The notes beneath the pieces were generated by a model. The model had not been told where the DNA came from, searched no databases, and saw only the letters and a list, made by a program, of their open reading frames with translations. Positions 44,871 through 54,367 of a stretch of DNA of 64,000 nucleotides are shown here, one piece after another (position 1 is the stretch's first letter; each line of letters opens with the position of its first letter). This DNA comes from Pontibacter indicus (GTDB lineage: Bacteria > Bacteroidota > Bacteroidia > Cytophagales > Hymenobacteraceae). Made by a program: the position numbers and the translations under genes. Where the stretch lies: positions 1,860,001-1,924,000 of the forward strand of contig NZ_FTPP01000001.1 of NCBI RefSeq assembly GCF_900156345.1. The letters are read 5' to 3'.

Positions 44871-46011
44871 TGGCCGGCACTTTAGGGGTTGAACTAAATG
44901 ATTCTTCTCCTTTCACGGTGCGGCTCACGCTCAGGATAATCCCGATGGAGATACCTGTAAAAATCAGAGACGTACCACCCATACTTAGAAGCGGCAAAGG
45001 CAAACCCGTGATCGGCCCCAGCCCAACGGCCACGCCCATATTAATCATGCCCTGCAAGACCAGACTAAAGCTCAAGCCGGCCGCCAGCAGACCACCGAAG
45101 GCACCGTTGCTTTTGGTAACCGTTACCAATCCACGGTATAGTAGGGCCAGGTATAGGAAGAGTACCAACACGCCTCCCAGCAAACCATATTCCTCCAGTA
45201 TGATCGCATAGATAAAATCCGAGTAAGGGTGCGGCAGGATGTCGCGCTGGTCGCTGTTGCCCGGGCCTTTGCCTACCACACCGCCTGTCGCGATCGCGAT
45301 ATAAGACTGCTCGAGCTGGAAGGCGGTTTCAGACTCGTCGAAGAAAGCCTCTACCCGGCTGATGGCCGTACCCAGACGCTGACCTGCCGCTAAGCCTACC
45401 CCGCCCAACATAGCACCTGCTATCACAAAAACCGCCAGCGACTTCATGGGCACACGTCCAATGAACATCAGCAACAGGCTTGTCAGGAAAAGCAACACGG
45501 CTGTAGAGGTATTCGTCAGGGCGATCAAGGCGCAGATAAAACCCGTCCAGGCGAAGATCGGCAGTAGGTTGCGCTTCCAATCGTCGAGGTTATTTTGTTT
45601 CTTGGACAGCATGCTGGCCAGGTATGAGATCAGGGCCAACTTCGCCAAATCTGAAGGCTGAAAGGTCTGATTGATGACCGGGATGGTGATCCAGCGGGAG
45701 GCTTCGTTGATGTTCGAACCAAAAAAGAAGGTATAGAGCAACAGCGGCACCGCCAGGATGAGCGCCACCAGCGATAGTCGGGAATAGTAACGGTAATCGA
45801 TCTTGTGCGCAAGCCACATAAAGGCCAGCCCGATGAAGATCAAAGAAGAGTGTTTGAAAAGGAAGTACTCGGTGTTGCCGTCTTTTTGCTTGTACGCCAG
45901 GGTACCGGTAGCCGAATACACGACTGCCATGCTGATAAGCGAGAACATCAGCACGATGCCCCACAGCACTGCGTCCCCTTTCAGGTTTCGCTGTAACCAC
46001 TGCTTGATCAT
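44863..46011 (-). CDS. ftsW: lipid II polymerase FtsW
   Basis: The 382-residue SEDS-family membrane protein polymerises septal peptidoglycan with FtsI. It has about ten hydrophobic segments, HKIDYRYYSRLS after the second, FQPSDLAKLALISYLA in the middle, SYIAIATGGVVGKGPGNSDQ and LPLLSMGGTSL near the end, all characteristic of the family. It lies between murD and murG. Confidence 0.96.
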   Translation of the reverse strand: MIKQWLQRNLKGDAVLWGIVLMFSLISMAVVYSATGTLAYKQKDGNTEYFLFKHSSLIFIGLAFMWLAHKIDYRYYSRLSLVALILAVPLLLYTFFFGSNINEASRWITIPVINQTFQPSDLAKLALISYLASMLSKKQNNLDDWKRNLLPIFAWTGFICALIALTNTSTAVLLFLTSLLLMFIGRVPMKSLAVFVIAGAMLGGVGLAAGQRLGTAISRVEAFFDESETAFQLEQSYIAIATGGVVGKGPGNSDQRDILPHPYSDFIYAIILEEYGLLGGVLVLFLYLALLYRGLVTVTKSNGAFGGLLAAGLSFSLVLQGMINMGVAVGLGPITGLPLPLLSMGGTSLIFTGISIGIILSVSRTVKGEESFSSTPKVPANA

Positions 46012-46037
46012 AATACCTTTGGCTAAAAGTTAAAAAC

Positions 46038-47381
46038 TTACTTTTTCAATACTATCTTCTCCACGGCCTCCTTGAAGCGCTGCCCCCGGTGCTCGTAATT
46101 GTTAAATAAATCAAAACTGGCGCAGGCCGGTGACAACAATACCACGTCGCCTGGCGTGGACAGCAACTTGCCCATGCGCACGGCATACTCGATCGAAGTC
46201 GTTTCCACTACCACCGGTACAATGCGCCCGAAAGCCTTTTTCAGCTTGTCGTTGTCCTTGCCCAGGCACACCAGCACTTTCACCTTCTCTTTGGCCAGAT
46301 CGGTCAGCACGCTGTAGTCGTTGCCTTTGTCCACGCCACCCGCAATCCAGATGATCGGCTGCTTGATGCCTTCCAGGGCATAGTACACAGCCTCCACGTT
46401 GGTCGCTTTTGAGTCGTTGATGTAAGTAACTTCCCTTGAGACCGTGATCACCTGCAAGCGGTGTTCGGCGTTCTCAAAAGTTTCCAGTCCCTTCTCAATC
46501 TGGCTGTCCTCCACGCCCATCAGCTTAGCGACCGCCACGGCGGCCATGGTGTTGTACTGGTTGTGCTTGCCAATCAGGGCAGAGCGCGACGCATCGACAT
46601 CGCCTTCGAAGAACTTCACATTGACTTTTACATGCGCCCCTTCACATAGTACTTTCGCACCTGGCGCTCCTTGGAGCGAGAATGGGATTGTGGTTCCGCC
46701 AAAAGACGCAGAATCGAACGCATTACGGATAATATCATCATCGCTGTTGTAGATAAAATAGTCCGCGCCGCTCATGTTCTGCGCAATGCGCATCTTAGAG
46801 GCGGCGTACTTGTTTAAGTCATAGCCATACCGGTCTAAGTGGTCTGGCGTAATATTTAACAGTACTCCAATATGTGCTTTAAACTGGTACATGTTGTCGA
46901 GCTGAAAACTGCTCAGCTCCACCACGTAGTACTCGTGCTTGTTGTCAATTACCTTTTCGGCCAGACTCTCTCCTATATTACCCGCAAGCCCTACGTTGAT
47001 GCCTGCGTTCTTGAGCAGGTGGTAAGTCAGCAGCGTGGTGGTCGTCTTGCCGTTGGTGCCCGTAATGCAAATGAACTTCGCATCGGTATACCTGCCGGCG
47101 AACTCTATTTCCGATATCACCGGAATTCCCTTTTGGGTTGCCTCCCGAATGATGGCCGCCTTGTCCGGTATACCCGGGCTCTTCACGATTTCGTTGGCGG
47201 CCAGGATACGCTCGAAGGTATGGGTGCCTTCTTCGTAAGGTATAGCTGCTGTTGCGAGCTTGGCTTTGTACTCATCCTTGATCTGCCCCATGTCGGACAC
47301 GAACACATCAAGCCCCTTTGCTTTGGCCAGCAATGCTGCGCCTACGCCACTTTCTCCCGCTCCGAGTATCGCTAGTTTCAT
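46038..47381 (-). CDS. murD: UDP-N-acetylmuramoylalanine--D-glutamate ligase
   Basis: The 447-residue ligase adds D-Glu to UDP-MurNAc-L-Ala. It has the N-terminal AILGAGESGVGAALLA, ATP motif ITGTNGKTTTT, VELSSFQLD, NITPDHLDRY and INDSKATNVEA. It is 19 bases after mraY and 26 bases before ftsW. Confidence 0.97.
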   Translation of the reverse strand: MKLAILGAGESGVGAALLAKAKGLDVFVSDMGQIKDEYKAKLATAAIPYEEGTHTFERILAANEIVKSPGIPDKAAIIREATQKGIPVISEIEFAGRYTDAKFICITGTNGKTTTTLLTYHLLKNAGINVGLAGNIGESLAEKVIDNKHEYYVVELSSFQLDNMYQFKAHIGVLLNITPDHLDRYGYDLNKYAASKMRIAQNMSGADYFIYNSDDDIIRNAFDSASFGGTTIPFSLQGAPGAKVLCEGAHVKVNVKFFEGDVDASRSALIGKHNQYNTMAAVAVAKLMGVEDSQIEKGLETFENAEHRLQVITVSREVTYINDSKATNVEAVYYALEGIKQPIIWIAGGVDKGNDYSVLTDLAKEKVKVLVCLGKDNDKLKKAFGRIVPVVVETTSIEYAVRMGKLLSTPGDVVLLSPACASFDLFNNYEHRGQRFKEAVEKIVLKK

Positions 47382-47400
47382 GGTTTGTTTTCGTTAGGTT

Positions 47401-48621
47401 TTAGCGCAGTTTAAGGGTTGCCAATGTTAAAATTGCCAGCATGATGCCCACAATCCAGAAGCGTGACACGATCTTGGACTCGTGGTAGCCCAGTTTCTGG
47501 TAATGGTGGTGCAGCGGCGACATCTTGAAAATGCGTCGGCCCTCGCCATACTTCTTTTTCGTGTACTTGAAATAGCTCACCTGCAGCATTACCGACAGGT
47601 TCTCGATCAGGAAAATGCCGCACAGGATCGGAATCAGCAATTCCTTACGCACAATCAGGGCCATTACCGCGATAATACCGCCAATAGCCAAACTTCCGGT
47701 GTCGCCCATAAACACTTGTGCCGGGTACGAGTTATACCAAAGGAAACCCACGCAGGCACCCACAAAGGCCAGGGCAAAAATGGTCAGCTCACCTGAGTTC
47801 GGGATGAACATGATGTCCAGATAGTCTGCGAAAATAGTGTTACCGGATACCCAGGCAAAGATCGCCAATGTGAGGCCGATGATAGCCGAAGTGCCTGCCG
47901 CCAGCCCGTCGATGCCGTCGGTGATGTTGGCACCGTTCGATACGGCTGTGATCACCAGAATCACAAACGGGATATAGAGGTAGCACGACCAGTCTGCGAA
48001 AAGCGGACCCGCGAAAGAAAACAGATTGCAGTAATCGAGCTCGTTATTTTTGCGGAAAGGTATAGTCGTAATCATGGATTTGATGTCCACCCACTTGCTC
48101 GTGGCGTTCACGGCGGAGGTAGAACCATCAGTGAAGATGTACTGCCTTACGACAACATCGTCACTAAAGTATAGGGTCAAACCCACAATAATTCCTAAGC
48201 CTATCTGACCCAGCACCTTAAATTTTCCGGCCAGTCCCTCTTTGTTCTTTTTGAACACCTTGATGTAGTCGTCCAGAAAGCCAATCAGCCCCAGCCAAAT
48301 TGTCGAAACGATCATCAGCAGCACGTATACGTTGTCCAGGCGGGCGAACAGCAGCGTCGGTACCAGGATCGCCAGCAGGATGATCAGACCACCCATGGTC
48401 GGGGTGCCCTTCTTCTCCATCTGGCCTTCCAGACCGAGGTCGCGGATGCTTTCGCCCACTTGCTTGCGCTGCAGCAGCTTAATGAGTCGGCCACCAAAAA
48501 TCATCGCAATCAATAGTGACGTCAGTGTCGCCATACCTGCCCTGAACGAGATGTACTGAAATACACCCGCCCCAAAAAGGTCGTATTCACGGTCAAGGTA
48601 TGTAAAGAGATGGTATAGCAT
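47401..48621 (-). CDS. mraY: phospho-N-acetylmuramoyl-pentapeptide-transferase
   Basis: The 406-residue membrane enzyme makes lipid I. It has about ten hydrophobic segments, [13 protein letters not shown], the aspartate motif [19 protein letters not shown] and the histidine loop [17 protein letters not shown]. It is longer than the E. coli enzyme because of a roughly 40-residue insert (about 165-215), common in Bacteroidota by family knowledge. It lies 40 bases after murE. Confidence 0.97.
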   Translation of the reverse strand: MLYHLFTYLDREYDLFGAGVFQYISFRAGMATLTSLLIAMIFGGRLIKLLQRKQVGESIRDLGLEGQMEKKGTPTMGGLIILLAILVPTLLFARLDNVYVLLMIVSTIWLGLIGFLDDYIKVFKKNKEGLAGKFKVLGQIGLGIIVGLTLYFSDDVVVRQYIFTDGSTSAVNATSKWVDIKSMITTIPFRKNNELDYCNLFSFAGPLFADWSCYLYIPFVILVITAVSNGANITDGIDGLAAGTSAIIGLTLAIFAWVSGNTIFADYLDIMFIPNSGELTIFALAFVGACVGFLWYNSYPAQVFMGDTGSLAIGGIIAVMALIVRKELLIPILCGIFLIENLSVMLQVSYFKYTKKKYGEGRRIFKMSPLHHHYQKLGYHESKIVSRFWIVGIMLAILTLATLKLR

Positions 48622-48661
48622 TTAATCTATCGCCTGTTCGTATTCTGTTGTTTTCTATAGC

Positions 48662-50128
48662 TTATTTGCCAAGCAGTTGCAGGGCCTCCTGCAGTACCTG
48701 TTTGTCGTCGAATGGGTATTTCACGCCCTTTATCTCCTGATAGGTCTCGTGTCCCTTGCCGGCCACCAGTATGATGTCGTCTTTGCCGGCCAGCATGCAG
48801 GCCGTTCGGATCGCCTCTTTCCTATCGAGCACGCTCAGCGTCTTTTTAAAGTCGAGCGGTTTCACGCCTTTTTGCATGTCTTCGAGGATGGCCTGTGGCT
48901 CCTCAAAACGCGGATTGTCGGATGTCAGGATCACCTTGTCGCTCAGGCGGCAGGCAATGTCCGCCATCACCGGGCGCTTGGTCGCGTCGCGGTTCCCGCC
49001 ACAGCCCACAACGGTAATCACTGTTTGCAACGGCGTGCGGATTTGCTGGATCGTGTTCAGCACGTTCTCCAGTGCGTCTGGGGTGTGGGCGTAGTCTACT
49101 ATACCGGTGATCTGCTCCTGCTCCGACACGATGTAGTCGAAACGACCCGCCGCCGTGTTCAAGCTTGAGAGCACCGTGAGCACTTCTACCGGATCTTCGC
49201 CCAGCATCACGGCCACCCCATAGGCGCCCAACAGGTTGTAGGCGTTAAAGGCTCCTATCAGCTTGGCCCAGATCTCGTGTCCGTCCACCTCCAGGTGTAG
49301 CCCCTGCAGCGTGTTGTCGATCAGCCGCGCTTTGAAGTCGGTCACTTTGCGCAGCGAGAAATAGCGCACGTCCGCTTTAGTGTTCTGCACCATCACCGGA
49401 CCACGCTTGTCGTCGGCGTTGATCAGGGCAAAGGCACCTTTTGGCAGCATGTCGAAGAAGGACTTCTTAGCCTTGATGTACTCGTCGAAGGTACCGTGGT
49501 AATCGAGGTGGTCGTGTGTGATGTTGGTAAACACGCCACCTGCGAAGTGTATACCTGCCACACGCTGCTGCACCATGGCATGCGAACTAACTTCCATAAA
49601 GGCGTAAGCACAACCGGCTTTCACCATCTTATCCAGCAGCGCATTCAGTGACACCGCATCCGGCGTGGTATGCGTCGAAGGTATAATTTCTTCGTCAATC
49701 TGGTTCTGCACCGTGGAAATCATACCCACGTGGTAGCCCAGCTCGCGGAACAGCTTGTGTAGCAACGTCACCGAAGTGGTTTTGCCGTTGGTGCCCGTTA
49801 CGCCCACCAGTTTCAGTTTTCTGGATGGATGGCCGTAAAACGCAGCAGCCATCAAGCCCAAAGCCTGACCGCTGTCTTTTACTTTGATATAGGTAACTCC
49901 ACTCGCCAACTCTGCAGGCAGTTCCTCACACACAATGGCTACCGCCTTTGCCTCCGCAGCTTTCGCTATGAAGTCATGTCCATCCACCTGCACGCCGCGC
50001 ATGGCCACAAACAGCACTCCCTCCCGTACCTGACGCGAGTCGAAGGTGATTGACTCGACCTTCACGTTCAGTGGGCCGTGGCTTTCCAGCACGGTAACGT
50101 CTTTCAATATGTCCTGCAATAGCTGCAT
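48662..50128 (-). CDS. murE: UDP-N-acetylmuramoyl-tripeptide synthetase
   Basis: The 488-residue ligase adds the third residue of the stem peptide. It has ATP motif VGVTGTNGKTTSV, NITHDHLDYHGTFDEYIKAK, DYAHTPDALENVL, and the substrate motif TSDNPRFEEP. The DNPR form is the one linked with meso-diaminopimelate-adding enzymes, so a meso-DAP peptidoglycan is likely. It overlaps ftsI by one base. Confidence 0.96.
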   Translation of the reverse strand: MQLLQDILKDVTVLESHGPLNVKVESITFDSRQVREGVLFVAMRGVQVDGHDFIAKAAEAKAVAIVCEELPAELASGVTYIKVKDSGQALGLMAAAFYGHPSRKLKLVGVTGTNGKTTSVTLLHKLFRELGYHVGMISTVQNQIDEEIIPSTHTTPDAVSLNALLDKMVKAGCAYAFMEVSSHAMVQQRVAGIHFAGGVFTNITHDHLDYHGTFDEYIKAKKSFFDMLPKGAFALINADDKRGPVMVQNTKADVRYFSLRKVTDFKARLIDNTLQGLHLEVDGHEIWAKLIGAFNAYNLLGAYGVAVMLGEDPVEVLTVLSSLNTAAGRFDYIVSEQEQITGIVDYAHTPDALENVLNTIQQIRTPLQTVITVVGCGGNRDATKRPVMADIACRLSDKVILTSDNPRFEEPQAILEDMQKGVKPLDFKKTLSVLDRKEAIRTACMLAGKDDIILVAGKGHETYQEIKGVKYPFDDKQVLQEALQLLGK

Positions 50129-52227
50129 TAGCTCAGTACAATCGTAATTTTAGTCTCTTTATTTATTTCAGTGCCTGCCTGCACCGATTGCTTCACCACA
50201 CGCTTGCCTGTGCCTTCCACACTCACTTTCAGGTGCTGATTCCCCAGAATAAACAGCGCATCGCGCAGTGTCATACCTGTCACGTCCGGCACTTGCCCAC
50301 CCCTTACCGGGTTTGGCTCAAATTTGAGCGATCGCATTTGCGGCGTTACGCGCACCCACTCGTCGTCGCTGGTAGCAGTGGAGTGGTTGCTGACACCAAT
50401 CCTGTTCAGGATCAGGCTCAGATCGTCGAGGCTGCCGGCTTTCACCTGTGGCAGGCTGTCCTTGTTTGGCGCCACTCGGGCACGCAGCGGCTGGTGCATG
50501 GCCAGGTCGCGGGCATAGGCCTTATCCGCCACTTCCTTAAACACCGGCGCGGCCACATCGCCGCCGTACACGTTCACCCCGCGCGGACTGTCGATGATCA
50601 CAATGCAGCTGTACTTCGGGTTGTCGGCCGGGAAATAACCCGCAAACGAAGTAGAGTACAATCGCACGTACTTTCCATCCTTCACCTTGCGCGCCGTACC
50701 GGTTTTGCCGGCTACTTTGTAGTCGGCGCTGCGGAGGTTCTTGGCCGTACCGTTCTGTATCACGCCTTCGAGCATGGTGCGCACCTTTTTAATCGTCTCC
50801 TCCGAAGCAATGCGCTCGTTCAGCACACGCGTCTGGAAAGTCTGCACGACCTGGTCGGCACGGCGAATCTCTTTCACAATGATCGGCTGTACCTTCACGC
50901 CATTGTTGGCCACAGCATTGTAAAGCGCCAGCGTCTGGAGTGGAGCCAGCTTCATCTCGTAGCCAATCGACATGGAGGTGAGTGTGGTGCCATACCAGGT
51001 TTTGTCGCTCGCGTTCTTGATGTATGGTCTTGCCTCGCCATCCATCTGGAAACCCAGCGTGCTGCTCAAACCGAACTTGTGCAGGTAGTCCACAAAGGCT
51101 TGCGGATTGTCGCTGAAATTATCCTGGATCAGCTTCGCTATACCTATGTTCGAAGATTTCTCAAACACCTCTTGTGTCGTGAGCTTGCCGTAACCGCCGA
51201 TTTTCACGTCGGTCATGGTCGTGTTTTTGATGCGGTACCGGCCGTCGCCTGTGTCCACTGTATCGGTCAGCTCCACGTTGGAGTGCTCGAACAGGGCCAT
51301 CATGGAAGCCAGCTTGAAGGTAGAGCCCGGCTCTGTACGTCCCTGGTTACCAACCGCATAGTTATAGTCTTCGATGTAGCCTCCCTTCGTCTTGCCCAGG
51401 TTAGCCATCGCCTTGATCTCACCGGTCTTCACCTCCATCAGGATCACGCAACCGTAGTCGGCGTTCTTCTCCACCAATGCCTTGTAGAGGGCGTTCTCAG
51501 CCACGTCCTGCAGGTTGATGTCGATGGTGGTCTTGATGTCATACCCGTTCTGCGGGGCCACTTCCGTGCCGTCGTAGATCGGTTTGTTGCCGCCCGCTAT
51601 ACGCTCAAAAAGGGCCTCCCCATCGGTGCCTGCCAGATCGCCGTTGAAGCTGTACTCCAGTCCCGCGCCGTTCTTGTCTTCGTTGATAAAGCCGATCGTT
51701 CGCTCGGCCAGCATCCCGAAAGGCTTAAAGCGCTTCTCCACTTTCTCGAAGATCACGCCGCCCTTGTTTTTGCCCTCCCTGAAAATAGGCCAGCCCGCCA
51801 TCAACTTTTTCTCCTGGTAGTTAATCTGGCGGCTATTCAGTCTGATATACCTCCTGCCGGCATGCCGTGCGTTCTTGATCTTGCGACGGTAATGCTCCGG
51901 CGACTGGTCTTTGTAGAAGCGCGACAGCAGCATGGCCAGCGAGTCTATACCCGCATTGAAGGTCTCTGTCTGGGCAATGGCCGGGTCAAAGGCCACGCGG
52001 TAAAACGGCAGCGACGTGGCCAATATGCTCTCGTTGTCAGAGTATATGTTGCCACGGGTAGCCGGCACCGGCTGGTAACGGATGCGGCGCTCCTTTGAGA
52101 TCTGCTTCCACTTAGTACCGTCCAGCACCTGTATCTGCACAATTTTGTACATGATGGCACAGGCAAAGAGACATACCAGCAAAAACACGATCCGTACGCG
52201 CAGTACGATAGACTTCTTAATATTCAT
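50128..52227 (-). CDS. ftsI: septal peptidoglycan transpeptidase (class B PBP) with PASTA domain
   Basis: The 699-residue protein has an N-terminal membrane helix (about 10-30), a dimerisation region, and a transpeptidase domain with S302-x-x-K305 (EPGSTFKL), S358-S359-N360 and K508-T-G (AGKTGTARK). One PASTA domain closes it (about 635-699, VPDVTGMTLRDALFIL). It crosslinks septal peptidoglycan with FtsW. PASTA on FtsI is usual in Bacteroidota and Gram-positives, not in E. coli. It overlaps ftsL by 11 bases. Confidence 0.96.
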   Translation of the reverse strand: MNIKKSIVLRVRIVFLLVCLFACAIMYKIVQIQVLDGTKWKQISKERRIRYQPVPATRGNIYSDNESILATSLPFYRVAFDPAIAQTETFNAGIDSLAMLLSRFYKDQSPEHYRRKIKNARHAGRRYIRLNSRQINYQEKKLMAGWPIFREGKNKGGVIFEKVEKRFKPFGMLAERTIGFINEDKNGAGLEYSFNGDLAGTDGEALFERIAGGNKPIYDGTEVAPQNGYDIKTTIDINLQDVAENALYKALVEKNADYGCVILMEVKTGEIKAMANLGKTKGGYIEDYNYAVGNQGRTEPGSTFKLASMMALFEHSNVELTDTVDTGDGRYRIKNTTMTDVKIGGYGKLTTQEVFEKSSNIGIAKLIQDNFSDNPQAFVDYLHKFGLSSTLGFQMDGEARPYIKNASDKTWYGTTLTSMSIGYEMKLAPLQTLALYNAVANNGVKVQPIIVKEIRRADQVVQTFQTRVLNERIASEETIKKVRTMLEGVIQNGTAKNLRSADYKVAGKTGTARKVKDGKYVRLYSTSFAGYFPADNPKYSCIVIIDSPRGVNVYGGDVAAPVFKEVADKAYARDLAMHQPLRARVAPNKDSLPQVKAGSLDDLSLILNRIGVSNHSTATSDDEWVRVTPQMRSLKFEPNPVRGGQVPDVTGMTLRDALFILGNQHLKVSVEGTGKRVVKQSVQAGTEINKETKITIVLS

Positions 52228-52654
52228 CTTCCGCTACTTCTACTTGATATGGTGGAGACGAACTTTCAACAAGGCCCAGGGGTGCCACGTTGCGCGCCAC
52301 TTCAGACTGCTTGCTGGCGCCCATATAATCGGACTTCAGGGTGGTGTAATCCGCCCGGAGGTCTTCGGTCTCTACTTTGATCTTAGCTATTTTGCGGATG
52401 GTCTTCTCGGCATAGTGGGTGTTGCCGATGTAGAAGAGCGTAATGCCGGTCAGGAAAAGCACGTGCGGCAGGTACTTGGTTGGCACGCCCTCCTGAAACA
52501 GAAAGTCAACATTGGTGTATTTGTCCAGCCATTTGAAAAGACTGAACCCCTTCTTTTTAGCCTTTACCTCCGGCTTCACCTCTTCCTCGTGCTTCACGCG
52601 CAGCGTGTTGCCTTTGGGTGCGGCAGCTGTCTTAGTCATAAGGTTAGGAGCCAT
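52217..52654 (-). CDS. ftsL: FtsL-like division protein
   Basis: The 145-residue bitopic protein has a basic cytoplasmic N-terminus (1-62), one membrane helix (about 65-82, LPHVLFLTGITLFYIGN), and a periplasmic coiled coil (about 85-120, KTIRKIAKIKVETEDLRADY). Sequence alone would not name it. Position between rsmH and ftsI and the topology do. In the family it forms the FtsQLB complex that activates FtsWI. Confidence 0.85.
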   Translation of the reverse strand: MAPNLMTKTAAAPKGNTLRVKHEEEVKPEVKAKKKGFSLFKWLDKYTNVDFLFQEGVPTKYLPHVLFLTGITLFYIGNTHYAEKTIRKIAKIKVETEDLRADYTTLKSDYMGASKQSEVARNVAPLGLVESSSPPYQVEVAEDEY

Positions 52655-52702
52655 AGTTAAGTTTAGGTTACTACACTGTTGTTAAATCTATTTCTGCATT
52701 CG

Positions 52703-53605
52703 CTATCTCTTCTCTGCTATTCTTAGTTTAGCACTGCGTGAGCGGCTGTTTTCGAGCAACTCCTGTTCGGAGGCTGTGATCGGCTTGCGGCTAACGGCCT
52801 CCAGTGGCTTTATCTCATTGCCGAACAGGTCTTTCTCCACTTCGCCGAAGAACTTGCCTTTCGCGATAAAGTTCTTCACCAGCCGGTCTTCGAGGGAGTG
52901 GTAGGACATCACCACTAGTCGTCCGCCGGGCTTGAGCACGTCGGCCGCCTGCTCCAGCATTTCCTCGAGCGCTTTCAGCTCGTCGTTCACTTCTATTCTG
53001 AGCGCCTGAAACACTTGCGCCAGGTATTTGTTCTCCTTCCCACGCGGGGTGCAGGAGCTGATGGCTTGCTTAAACTCTCCGATCGTCTCGATCGGCTTCC
53101 GGGCCCGCTGCGCCACGATCACGGCGGCCAGCGTTTTGGCATTCTTCACCTCGCCGTAAATGCCGAAGATCTTGTGCAGTTGCTCCTGGCTGTAGGTGTT
53201 TACCACCTCACTGGCCGGCACGCCCGACTCCGGATCCATACGCATGTCCAGCGGACCGTCGAAGCGGGTTGAGAAGCCGCGCTCGGCCTCGTCGAACTGG
53301 TGCGACGACACACCCAGGTCTGCCAGAATACCGTCCACCTCTTTCACGCGGTACAGGCGCAGGTACTTTTTCAGATCCCGGAAGTTGGCCCGCACAAACG
53401 TAAAAGCCGGGCTGTCGATCTTCTTCGACTGTTCCTCGGCGTCACGGTCCTGGTCAAAAGAATAAAGCTGACCGGTTGTCAGCTTGCTCGCGATTACCCT
53501 GGAGTGCCCTCCCCCTCCAAACGTCACATCCACATACACACCGTCAGGTTTAATGTCAAGGGCGTCGATGCATTCCTGCAGCATAACCGGTCTGTGGTAC
53601 TCCAT
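52703..53605 (-). CDS. rsmH: 16S rRNA (cytosine1402-N4)-methyltransferase
   Basis: The 300-residue enzyme (MraW) methylates 16S rRNA. It begins YHRPVMLQECIDAL, then has the SAM motif VDVTFGGGGHSRVI, ILADLGVSSHQFDEAERGFS and the late VMSYHSLEDRLVKNF. It overlaps mraZ by one base, as in most dcw clusters. Confidence 0.97.
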   Translation of the reverse strand: MEYHRPVMLQECIDALDIKPDGVYVDVTFGGGGHSRVIASKLTTGQLYSFDQDRDAEEQSKKIDSPAFTFVRANFRDLKKYLRLYRVKEVDGILADLGVSSHQFDEAERGFSTRFDGPLDMRMDPESGVPASEVVNTYSQEQLHKIFGIYGEVKNAKTLAAVIVAQRARKPIETIGEFKQAISSCTPRGKENKYLAQVFQALRIEVNDELKALEEMLEQAADVLKPGGRLVVMSYHSLEDRLVKNFIAKGKFFGEVEKDLFGNEIKPLEAVSRKPITASEQELLENSRSRSAKLRIAEKR

Positions 53606-54072
53606 TATAGCATAGGCGCTTCGGCCGGTTTATCTCCTAAAAACTTTTCAGCCAGTTGCGAGAAACTCTGCTGGTCCTTGATGAGGAAATCCTCATACCT
53701 GTCCGGATTCCAGATCTCCACGCGGTTTCCCAGCCCCACCACAATGGCTTCCTTCTCCAGATCGGCGAAGCGGGCCATGGTGCGCGGCACGATGAAACGG
53801 CCGGTGCCGTCCAGCTCAATCTCCGTGTTGCCACGGAAGAAATTGCGCTGAAACTGGCGATACTCCTCATTGAACTCGTTCAGCCCCGCCACCTTGTCGT
53901 AGATCGTCTTCCACTCCGATTTCGGGTAGAGCACCAGGCAGGGCTCAAAACCCCTTGTCAGCACGACATGATTGCCCGACGCCTCCGGCAGGTTGGATTT
54001 TATCTTTGCAGGTAAAACCAACCTTCCCTTCGGGTCAATCTTGCATTCATATTCGCCAGACAGGAAGTTCAT
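53605..54072 (-). CDS. mraZ: transcriptional regulator MraZ
   Basis: I place the start at ATG 54072 (MNFLSGEYECKIDPKGRLVL), giving 155 residues, the usual MraZ length. A longer frame runs into the promoter and operator and is not credible. The protein holds two AbrB-like SpoVT repeats (about 7-50 and 82-125), each with the D-x-K/T-GR pattern (DPKGRLVLP and DGTGRFIVP). MraZ binds phased GTGG repeats and controls the dcw promoter. Such repeats lie 70-100 bases upstream. Confidence 0.96.
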   Translation of the reverse strand: MNFLSGEYECKIDPKGRLVLPAKIKSNLPEASGNHVVLTRGFEPCLVLYPKSEWKTIYDKVAGLNEFNEEYRQFQRNFFRGNTEIELDGTGRFIVPRTMARFADLEKEAIVVGLGNRVEIWNPDRYEDFLIKDQQSFSQLAEKFLGDKPAEAPML

Positions 54073-54110
54073 GGAAATAGCAGTTATGTCCGTAGAGTTC
54101 TCGGAGTATA

Positions 54111-54140
54111 CAAATGTAACGAAACAACAAATGTCCGCAA
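54111..54140 (-). promoter_or_regulatory. promoter of the dcw cluster
   Basis: On the minus strand TTG (54140-54138), 19 bases, then TACATTTG (54118-54111). It fully matches the Bacteroidota promoter form, and the predicted transcript begins about 30 bases before mraZ. Confidence 0.65.
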
Positions 54141-54168
54141 CCACAATCTCCCACTTTTTACCACTTTG
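54141..54168 (-). promoter_or_regulatory. MraZ box array for the dcw promoter
   Basis: CCAC occurs at 54141, 54151 and 54161, so the minus strand has GTGG three times at exactly 10-bp spacing (AAAGTGGTAA, AAAGTGGGAG, ATTGTGGTTG). Known MraZ operators are GTGG-type words repeated every 10 bp. The array abuts the TTG element of the mraZ promoter, so bound MraZ could act directly on initiation. Confidence 0.7.
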
Positions 54169-54238
54169 TGGATAAATTACGGTTATCCACCCCACTTATC
54201 CACATTATCCACATTTTGCCGACGTATTTTGCGGATAA
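54167..54238. promoter_or_regulatory. cluster of DnaA-box sequences
   Basis: Exact TTATCCACA occurs at 54196-54204 and 54205-54213 (plus strand, tandem) and at 54167-54175 (minus strand). One-base variants lie at 54183-54191 (TTATCCACC) and 54230-54238 (minus, TTATCCGCA). Five boxes in 72 bases are far above chance. An AT-rich stretch follows (54239-54330). It could be a DnaA-controlled promoter or part of an origin. Confidence 0.6.
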
Positions 54239-54330
54239 GTTTATTTGCATAAAACATGGCCGTTTTTTAATATACGAGAGATTATATATTATAAACACTT
54301 GTAAATCAAATAATTAGACCCATAATCAGG
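54239..54330. other. AT-rich segment next to DnaA boxes
   Basis: About 90 bases are mostly A and T (for example TTTTTTAATATACGAGAGAT and ATTATATATTATAAACACTT), with no frame. It resembles an unwinding element or a promoter upstream region. Confidence 0.45.
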
Positions 54331-54367
54331 TATAACAGCCATCCTCAGGAACAGGTTTTGAGCAAAA

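Noticed and set aside
50188..52098. Open frame of over 600 codons antisense to ftsI
   Set aside because: It mirrors the ftsI coding frame, shows no recognisable domain and is rich in His/Val/Arg as antisense shadows are.
54073..54195. Longer MraZ starting at 54195
   Set aside because: The extra 41 residues would overlap the promoter, the GTGG array and a DnaA box, and MraZ proteins start at the MNFLSGEYE-type sequence.
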